DNA from: Amborella trichopoda
Lineage: Eukaryota > Streptophyta > Magnoliopsida > Amborellales > Amborellaceae
Assembly: GCF_000471905.2 (NCBI RefSeq)
Contig: NW_006499603.1
Span: 4,035,359-4,099,358 of the forward strand
Direction of reading: 5' to 3'
Length of the DNA stretch: 64,000 nucleotides
Shown: piece after piece, positions 56,756 through 64,000 of the stretch
Position numbering within the stretch: the stretch's first letter is position 1
Layout of the letters: each line of letters begins with the position of its first letter
The notes under the pieces: model-generated
What the model was told of the DNA's origin: nothing
The model's input: the letters and a program-made list of their open reading frames with translations, nothing else
Database searches by the model: none
Position numbers and translations under genes: made by a program

Positions 56756-57772
56756 ATGGATCTAAACACATCATCAAGCATAGGGAATGAGAATATAGGA
56801 TCCGAGAGGAACTTGCAATGGACACAGGGAGAAGATGATCATTTCATTGAACTTATGAAAAAGGAGAGTAGGGCTGTATCCAAGGCAGGTGGGGAGGGCT
56901 TTAACAAAGGTTATTGAAAACGGATGGTAGAAACAATGACAATTAAATTTGGGCCATTAAACACTGAAAGTAGGTTAAAGAGCAAGTATAAGTTCTTCAA
57001 AACCATGTACAGTGACATAAAAAAACTTATGAATATATCCGGGTTTGGATGGGATGCAAGGAGGAGGATAGTAACTGCCGAGAGTGCTGTTTGGATTGAC
57101 TACTTAGCGGTATGTAATTACTCATTTGCATAAGCTTTATAATTTTTGAATATATTTAAATATGAATATCGCCAAAAATAATTTATGATCTTTTATATGC
57201 TGGAGAATGAATGAGCAAATAAATATCATAACAAGACTTTGCCTGAATATTCGCTCCTAAGTAAGATTTATGAGGGCAACACAGCAAATGAGACGTACAA
57301 ATCAACTGGGGGTGGCATTACAATTGAGCTAGAAAGGCCTGAAACTCCATTCTCTAATGAACCCCGTAGAAGTCTAGGTCTAATCTAGCTCAATCTCATA
57401 TGATGACCCAGTATCATCTGGATAAAAAAGACGACGGTCTCATACTCCTATAGGAACACAATGCCGATCAAAGCAACCCACCTTCAATGACTCCATCACT
57501 AAAGTCATGATAGAGGTGGCCGATAGCATTAAGATGCTAACACGTGAAACTGTAGGTAACAATAGTACTCCTGTGGTAGATGCTCCATCCAAGGTTAGGA
57601 AAGACACTTAAAGATTGTTGACGACATGTGGAGAGTAGGTGAAATTGGTGATGACGTCTTTGTAATGGCGGGAAGGATCTTCCAAGATTCTACAAAGGCA
57701 AAGATGTTATTCAACATACCGGATCCAAGGATATGAAAGGCTTACTTGGATGAAGAGATGAAACACCTCTAA
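56756..57772 (+). pseudogene. PIF/Harbinger ORF1, Myb/SANT-like DNA-binding protein
   Basis: In PIF/Harbinger the Myb/SANT-like protein binds element ends and helps bring the transposase to the nucleus. Start ATG 56756 follows a splice acceptor-like TATTTTAG. Residues 20-115 form the Myb/SANT-like domain: LQWTQGEDDHFIELM, SRLKSKYKFFKTMYSDIKKL, SGFGWDARRRIVTAESAVW, WIDYL. A TGA at 56915-56917 stands where Trp is expected. An intron (GTATGT at about 57,110 to about 57,205) is followed by KTLPEYSLLSKIYEGNTANETY, a spacer with stops, then VDDMWRVGEIGDDVFVMAGR and LDEEMKHL with TAA at 57770-57772, the usual C-terminal pattern. Inactive through several stops. Confidence 0.85.
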
Positions 57773-57834
57773 ATACTTGATTGACTATGTTTACTTTATG
57801 GTTTCCATATTATAAATATGTATGTGGATGACTT

Positions 57835-58240
57835 CTTTCATTTGTAATTCGACGCTTTCTTTCATTTTAATATCAAAGATTAGTTCATGGTTTTTATTAT
57901 GGATGTGGATGGCTTCTTTCATATTATGGTTTGATAGAGATTACGTTATGGTTTGCATTTTATAAATATGTATTGGATAAATTATTTCATTTGTATGTGG
58001 ATGGTTTCTTTCAATTTAATGTCAAAGGTTGCTTCATGGTTTTCTTTATGGATGTGGATGGCTTCTTTCTTATTATGGTTTGGTAGATATTACTTTATGG
58101 TTTGCATTTTGTAAATATGTATTGGATAAATTCTTTCATTTGTATGTGGATGGTTTCTTTCAATTTAATGTTAAAGGTTGCTTCATGGTTTTCTTTATGG
58201 ATGTAGATGGCTTCTTTCATATTATGGTTTGATTAAAAAT
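57835..58240 (+). repeat. Tandem repeat, ~2.6 copies of ~150 bp
   Basis: Unit GGATAAATT-TTTCATTTGTATGTGGATGG then CTTCATGGTTTTCTTTATGGATG and TATTATGGTTTG. Lies between the two PIF/Harbinger genes; copies differ by a few percent only. Confidence 0.88.
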
Positions 58241-58282
58241 ATTGCTTTAATTTAATGTGGGTGCCTTCTTTTATTTCTAGTT

Positions 58283-59635
58283 ATGGATCCCCAACAACGT
58301 CGGTTGGTGATAATATTATATCTTACATATATAATGTGGTGCATTATATGTTGGTATATCACTACGCAAAAGAGGAGAAGGTGTGTTCATACTTCAATTT
58401 TTACTGGGGCCAATTATGTCCAATACTTGCTGTCGGAGCACCCTCGTAAGTGCTTCGACCAATTATGAATGGAAAGTTGTGCTTTTATCTATCTATGTAA
58501 TTTGTTAAAGCAGAGGACAAACATTACAGATACAAGATATTTGGCAGTTGATGAACAAGTAGCCATATTTTTAAGTATCGTCACACACGATCAACGAAAT
58601 AGGGTGGTCAAGGAAGGGTTCCATCATTCAGGGCAGACCATAAGTTACTACTTCCATAGAGTTTTACAAGCCATCTTACAATTGGAACCCATGTTCCTGC
58701 AACCAACAAGCAATGAAACACCGGCCCACATTGCTAGTGATACACTATGATTTTAACCATATTTTAAGGTATGCGAGTGTCAAGTAATTCACATTATTGT
58801 TCTCATATCCATTGAGAATTAATATATAATATGTTGATTTTTTTCTCTTAATAGGATTGTGTTGGAGCTATTGATGAGACTCATGTCTTTGCTTGAGTTC
58901 GTAGTCGATTGCATAATCGTTTCCGAAATAGAAAAGGTTTTTAAGCCATAATGTTATGGCTGCGGTTGGTTTCGATATGCGTTTCCATTATGTACTTGCA
59001 GGTTGGGAAGGATCCACATCAGATTCTAAATTTCTATATGACGCAATTAGTAAAGAAGGCAGTAGGCTTGCAGTGCCTGAGGGTAACTTCGTTCCTTCCT
59101 ATGTTTCGCTGCTTTGATTTGTACAATATTTCTAGTATAATATTTGGCCTTACAATATACTCATTGCACAAACATGGTACAGGAAAATATTACCTTGTAG
59201 ATGGTGGGTATCCTACTATTCGTGGTTTCATAGAGTCCATTGCCATCTAAACGAATTTACTTCAGGCCCACGAGCTCCCCAGAATCACAAGTAGTTTTTA
59301 ACAAGCGGTATTCTATGCTTAGAAATGTAGTGGAGAGGACATTTAGACTTTGGAAGGCTAGATTTCCTGTACTCAGGAATCAAATGCAGTATCCTTTACG
59401 AACACAGGTTGATGTAGTTATAGCATGTGCAATATTGCACAACTACATCATGATGACTCGGGGAGCTGATAACAGAAGGGATCTACGTTTTCAAAGGAGG
59501 GTTGAGAGTCAACTCGTAATTGACGGAGATGATGGTTGTTCGCAATTGACTCAGGGGCATGTTGATCATGACGTTGGCGTCAATTTGCGAGGTGCCATAG
59601 GCATGCAGTTGTGGGAGGCCTACCTAAGTTGCTAA
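58283..59635 (+). pseudogene. PIF/Harbinger DDE transposase
   Basis: Cuts and joins element ends. ATG 58283 (MDPQQRR) follows a splice acceptor TTTCTAG. Exon 1 continues through one TGA (58466-58468) in frame to 58750: VDEQVAIFLSIVTHDQRNR and SGQTISYYFHRVL form the helix-turn-helix part. After an intron (GTATGC 58,771 to AATAG 58,855) DCVGAIDETHV holds the first catalytic Asp. Then, in a shifted frame, AAVGFDMRFHYVLAGWEGST; an intron (about 59,083-59,182); GKYYLVDGGYPTIRGFI with the second Asp; and SMLRNVVERTFRLWKARFPVL with the catalytic Glu (59240-59635 frame), then CAILHNYIM. All three catalytic residues are kept. One stop in exon 1, others near intron borders, and two frameshifts inactivate it. 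Confidence 0.93.
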
Positions 59636-59689
59636 CGCTTGTAATAAACATTGTTCTGCATTTCATATGAAATTTTTATGTTGTGTTCA

Positions 59690-60190
59690 TTCTATTGCAT
59701 TTTGAATTATATATGTTTAAACTATTACAGGTTATTGTTGAATGGGGTTTTGTACGTGGTTTTCTTTATGGGTGCGTGAATTGTGAATGTTGCTTGATAC
59801 AAATGCGTTAGTGTTGAATATAAGTAGTGGTCAAGTTATTGAAGAATATTGTTGAATGAGCTAATTTCTTACTGCTTGAATTGTGCATGTGTATTTAAAT
59901 GGGTTGATTTCTTACAGGTTATTGTGGGTACATGAATTGTGAATGTTGCTTGATACATGTACGCTCAAGTTATTGCAGGTTATTGTTCAATGAGCTGATG
60001 TCGTACTGCTTGCATTGTACATGTGTGTTTGAATGGGTTGATTTCTTAGTTCTTGTATTTTGAATTATGTATGTTTAAACTATTACAGGTTAATTGTTGA
60101 ATGGGCTGGTTTTGTACATAGTTTTATTTTATGGATGCATCAATTGTGAATGTTGCTTCATACAGACGCATCAGTGCTGAAGTTATTACA
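59690..60190 (+). repeat. Repeats downstream of transposase, copy of 56,090-56,600
   Basis: ATGTTTAAACTATTACAGGT, TTGTTGAATGGG, GTGAATGTTGCTTGATAC and GAATATAAGTAGTG recur here in the same order and direction as upstream of ORF1, so direct repeats bracket the two genes. Confidence 0.8.
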
Positions 60191-61203
60191 TGTTAGGATT
60201 TGTTATTACATCTCTAGAATGGAAGTGTATAATATATCCAATGGCTACTCATTTTGATATTCCATGGGGTGGTCCTCATCCAATGAAATGATAAATGGTA
60301 TAAAGAGGGACTGTAACCCCTTTAAACAGGATATGATCGCAATGGTGGGTCCTACCTCTTCATCACCACTCATAATTTCATCAAATGTGGATTACCCCGG
60401 TGGAGTATAGTTTTCTGTAGCGCCTTGGATATTATACATCCCTTTTCTAAAACATCTAATGCCTCCATAGAATTTCAATATTTTGACCCCAAGTGTCTTG
60501 CATATTTTTGTGCATTCCTGACTCTCAAACTTCGCTCGTAATTTATCTATTGGGCCACATAGCATGCAAATCTTAAAATGTTCATTGATTAGTGAATTTA
60601 TTTTACTCTGCATTTTACATTTTTTTTTTTTTGAAAGATCTTTTTGGTTCCAATGCCATGATATGAAACATTTTGCATTTTTTTTCATTGTTTATAAGTA
60701 CTATATATTTTGAGAAAAGTTGTCAAAAAAAATATTTATTGAAAAAGTGAATGCATAAAAAAAAAATCGTGCAAACAAAAAATTGTTACAAGAATCAGAT
60801 AGAGAATACAAAACTCACAAAGGTAGACTACACTTCTCTATGGATTTTGCTTGTCTTCATGCATGTCCATACTTCTTTCCAAAAAAAGAAACTATGTGCA
60901 CCTATTCTTTGCAAAAAAAAAGAAACAAAAAATAAGTTACATGACTGCCACTGATTTAGGAAACTTCAAAATGATATATGCTTTATAAAAATTACATGAC
61001 TGCCACTGATTTTGGAAAACTTCAAGATGACATCTGCCCCATGATATTTCTTTTGGTAAGGACTATAGGCCGGTTTGGAAACCAAAATGCAATTTTCTCA
61101 TGTGGTGTTAGTGGTGGACATATGAAAAATGTAACTCTTGCTAATGGGATGAAATCCAGTCTTTTTTCTAATCTAATATAGATACCCAGTTCTTCTTTAA
61201 CTT
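60191..61203 (+). other. PIF/Harbinger 3' non-coding part
   Basis: AT-rich, with A- and T-runs and a direct repeat TACATGACTGCCACTGATTT (60,938 and 60,993). A phrase TAGGCCGGTTTGGAAACC at 61,066 resembles the start of other DNA transposons but no partner end is seen. No gene. Confidence 0.45.
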
Positions 61204-61300
61204 ACCAGGAGGTTATCAAACACAGAAACCAGGAACTTCTTAACTTCCCAGGGAGGTTATCCAACACAGAAACCAGGAACTTCTTAAATTCATAGAACTT
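61204..61300 (+). repeat. Subterminal tandem repeat, 2 copies of ~44 bp
   Basis: AGGTTATC(A/C)AACACAGAAACC then AGGAACTTCTTAA. The part GTTATCAAACA equals the inner part of the right terminal repeat, so these may be transposase-binding sites. Confidence 0.75.
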
Positions 61301-61338
61301 AAGAACTTCCAATTTACAGTTTTTGATCTTGCTTTCAG

Positions 61339-61353
61339 TTATCAAACATGCCC
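61339..61353 (-). repeat. Right terminal inverted repeat
   Basis: TTATCAAACATGCCC, exact reverse complement of 51334-51348, followed by the TTA duplication at 61354-61356. Confidence 0.93.
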
Positions 61354-61779
61354 TTAATGGTGTTTGCGCAGTGAGGCCACACAGGAATAGTGTGCGGCCC
61401 CTCCTATTTCAATGTTTTGCTCATATCTTTGTCCTGGAGTGTCTGATTAAGCCAAAACTTGGCCCTAAGGGGTTTTTCAACCATATCAAATCTAATTGTA
61501 GTGGTACTACAGTGATTTGAGATACTGAAAATGTTGTTCCAGCTGTAGGGTCCGTTTCAGAGTGTTAGAGGACATTTTTTCGAAAACTGTTCCTTTGTGT
61601 TCACTGCCTTAGACATGTCGGAATGCGACGAAACTTGGCAGGTAGTCTTTTATAGTGCCGATGACGATCTTGACCAATTTTGGTTCCATTCTATGACTAT
61701 CAGGAATTTTCACTGTTTTCTAGGCTTTATTGACCTGCTTCCTACTACGGACCAAGGTGCTGAAAAATACATTCAAACA

Positions 61780-63334
61780 GCTTGCCCCACCGCATTTTGT
61801 GCTTCAAGAGAAGCGAGAAGGAAAATTATTTAGAAAGCTTCCTTCGAATTTTACTTTTTTCCTTCCTAGCCACAAGAGCACGTGAACGCCGAGGAGATTC
61901 ATGTAGTGGTGTAACTAGGCTGCTTAGACGTAGGGATGCATTGTTTGTGGGTCCGTCTGTTAAGACTTTAAAGGGAGAAGAGACTTTTTTGAGGGATCTT
62001 TTCAAATTCCTCACCCTCATGTGGACTGTTTGTGATTCTGAATCTGAGGATTTTGTATGGACCTCGTCAGTCAGAATCAAGCGCATCTGGCAATTGAGTG
62101 CCATGGCGAAGGGCATTGTCCCCATTTAGTCTGGGTTCATTGGTTTGCTTTGGTAGGCGATGTTTTCTGCTACACCAGGTTTGCTTTTAATGTTCAGAGT
62201 ACCACTTTGGGTCTCGACTACCGGCTCATGTCGAGGGCAGTGTTAGCCGGTCCCGAAGGTTTGGGCCTGTCGGCTAGGCAAGCTGAAGTTTCTGACAGGT
62301 TCTCCCCTTGCTTTGTCAATTTCTTAACTTTGTAATGTTTGTTTCCTAGAGTGTAATTGTGACCTCGTGAGAATAATATTCTTCCTCATGAGACTTGTCT
62401 TGCCGTCTTGGCGAGTCTTCTATCTTTCAAGTCCTTTTGCAACTGGACTCAGACTGTCAGAATCTTTTCATTGAAGCTCAAGTTGTTTTTGGTTTCCTGG
62501 TTTTTATGTCATCAGGGATTTTCTTCTTTTGAGTGAGGATTGAAGCTACCTTTTGAGGCGAGTGCTGGATCAACCTGTTTATTGATCCAAGCGTCCTTTG
62601 CAGATTTTCGCTTGGTCTTGGGAAGTGGCGCCATAGAGACAGTTTTCCCTAACTTCTTCTTATGGGATTCTTTTACCCATGACCTCCTGGTCATGTCCAC
62701 CCACTTTTTTTTGTGTCTTTTCAGTCTTGCTCACGATGCCCTTTTGCGTTTTCACCATGCTCGTTTTTTTTTTTATTCATAGAACTTTTTTACTCATGGT
62801 TTCGTGACCATGCCCGTCCATCATTTTTACTCATGGCGTTCCCTTGTTTAGGTATACACTATGCCTATTATTCTTTTCTTTTTCTTTGTGAAGGCGTGTT
62901 TAAGTTCATGCCTCCGAGACTAGTGCAAAATAGTTTAACACCATACGGCCTGGACGTGCACTATGGTTTAAGGTCATACAGCTGGACCATGATGGTGATG
63001 GATGACAGTCTATGAATGCCATGGAGTGAGTATGGTGGTGGTGTAGCTCACTTGAGGAGATGGATCGGGGCTACCTATGAGAGATGGACGATGTATGAAA
63101 TGTGAATAGATGATGGTGACTTACTAACTTACAATGAGTATGGATGGCGAGATGGTTCATCGTTTTGTGAGCATGGGTGAGACTCACTAGGGAATGAGGT
63201 ATGGTGATGAAATGAATGGACTCACTGAGGAGGTAATGAAGGTGGTGCACGCACACTATCAGGTAGGCTAGGAAAGGCATGCGTGAAAGTGCATGTAAAG
63301 GCATGTGCACGTATGTGGGGGTGAGTTTATGGTC
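61780..63334 (-). other. E6 3' region, LTR-proximal part
   Basis: Same order as E4: GCTTGCCC border, a conserved open frame (62125 down to 61826), the hairpin module (CATGGT 62795-62800 with ACCATG 62807-62812), stray array unit (62,895-62,995), GTGAGTC-type text and a His-rich frame (63071-63364) like that of E4 (38126-38539). No named domain. Confidence 0.55.
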
Positions 63335-64000
63335 CGTGACCTGGGCAACACAGTTTATCGTCATGCCAGCAGAACATGCTCTATGTTTTAAGGTCGTACA
63401 GCTAGACCGTGGCTGCTAAGCATTTTAACGCCATGTAGCTAGGACGGGTGCTATGGTTTAAGGTCACACAACTAGACCGTGGTTATGTAGTTTAAAGTCA
63501 TACGACTAGGACCATGTAGTTTAAGGTCGTGCAACGAGACCTCTAAAATTTAAAATTGTATAGTTTGGACCATGGTGTTGTGTAGTTTAAGGTCATGCAG
63601 CATGAACCACCGCTACAGTTTAAGATCGTATAGTTTGGACCGTGGTGCTCTACAGTTCAAGGTCATGCAGCATGGACCACTGCTACAGTTTANGGTCATA
63701 TAGTTTGGACCATGCAGTCTAGGGTCATGCGCCTTGACCGAGGCTGTGTAGTTTAGGGTCGTGCAGCATGAATAGAGGCTGTACAGTTTAGGATCGTGCT
63801 GCACAGACTGAGGATGTGCAGTTTATAGTTGTGTAGCACGGACCGAGGCCATGCAGTCTAGGGTCGTTCAGCATGGACCGAGGCTGTGCAGTTTACGGTC
63901 GTGAAGCATGAACCGAGGCTGTATATTTTAGGGTCATACAGCGTGAACCGAGGCTGTGTAGTTTAGGGTCATGCAGCATGGACCGAGGCTGTGCAGTTTA
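63335..64000 (-). repeat. Tandem array of the GCAGTTTA-GGTCGTGCAGCATGGACC unit (E6), runs off the window
   Basis: About 16 copies of ~37-40 bp, most alike toward the right edge, where they read GAGGCTGTGCAGTTTA-GGTC. One unresolved base (N) is at 63693. Homologous to arrays in E1, E3 and E4. Confidence 0.9.

Larger units (their letters stand above)
51334..61353 (+). mobile_element. PIF/Harbinger DNA transposon, full length (10,020 bp)
   Basis: Ends in perfect 15-bp inverted repeats GGGCATGTTTGATAA / TTATCAAACATGCCC, flanked by TTA. PIF/Harbinger elements are known for three-base TWA duplications and two genes, a Myb/SANT-like ORF and a DDE transposase; both are here in the + direction (56756-57772, 58283-59635). 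More AT-rich than the surrounding LTR. Both genes carry stops, so the copy is dead but its ends are clean. Long non-coding 5' part of 5.4 kb. Confidence 0.95.
48651..61779 (-). mobile_element. 3' LTR of E6 (type B), split by a DNA transposon
   Basis: LTR pieces 48651-51333 and 61357-61779 rejoin at the TTA target to give about 3.1 kb, the size of the E4 LTR (3,164 bp). Start TGTTTGAATGTATTTTTCAG (reverse of 61779), end CACCTAACCA (reverse of 48651). Inserted in the E5 integrase; neighbouring 5-mers (ATCTT and GCTTG) do not match, as expected if the right side is E6 internal sequence. Confidence 0.88.

Noticed and set aside
61060..61085. Possible end of another DNA transposon (GGCCGGTTTGGAAACC)
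   Set aside because: No inverted partner or target duplication seen within the element.
63693..63693. Unresolved base N
   Set aside because: A sequencing ambiguity within an array, not a biological signal; it does show the array was hard to read.

Overview
The window is repeat-dominated plant nuclear DNA with no host gene that I can recognise. Almost all of it is nested, decayed Ty3/gypsy LTR retrotransposons of the Tat/Ogre type. The lineage call rests on a primer-binding site of the tRNA-Arg kind reported for Ogre/Tat, a second RNase H-like domain between RNase H and integrase, very long LTRs (2 to 3.2 kb), long 3' regions full of tandem repeats, and an antisense plant-mobile-domain ORF. 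The species cannot be named from this sequence.

Layout. E1 (+): 1-2092 is the gag tail and retropepsin; a solo LTR with 5-bp target duplications sits at 2098-4724; the E1 3' region follows at 4725-11444 and carries an antisense plant-mobile-domain ORF (5417-8800, minus) with its own TATA box. An LTR of a second type (11445-13915) leads into a PBS and the E2 gag (14008-17447). At 17448-21776 two truncated LTRs lie head to head as a ~2.1-kb-arm palindrome; the right arm is the 3' LTR of E3. E3 (minus) has its 3' region at 21777-23931, pol at 23932-27562, gag at 27600-30376, PBS at 30445-30463 and 5' LTR at 30467-32440. A + strand integrase follows (32441-33600). E4 (minus) has its 3' LTR at 33662-36825, a 4.9-kb 3' region, then integrase, RNase H and gag up to ~47620. 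A fragment of E5 (integrase and 3' region, minus) fills 47630-48650. The 3' LTR of E6 (minus) spans 48651-61779 but is split by a DNA transposon; the E6 3' region and a tandem array run off the right edge.

The split is made by a complete-length PIF/Harbinger element, 51334-61353 (10,020 bp), with 15-bp perfect terminal inverted repeats and a TTA target duplication. It carries the two expected genes in the same orientation, a Myb/SANT-like ORF and a DDE transposase, both inactivated by stops and frameshifts. The matching empty site is visible in the E4 LTR near 36,395-36,410.

Each retroelement has lost a different part: E1 has protease but no RT or integrase; E3 has RT but no protease; E4 has lost protease and RT; all three integrases with a readable catalytic core have a changed catalytic residue. 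None looks able to move by itself. The most interesting signals are not the proteins: a TATA box (and, in E3/E4, a poly(A) signal) placed antisense in the 3' regions of different elements, tandem arrays of hairpin-forming units in the LTR leaders whose sequences differ between copies but whose architecture is the same, and a recurring CATGGTG...CACCATG hairpin module in every 3' region.
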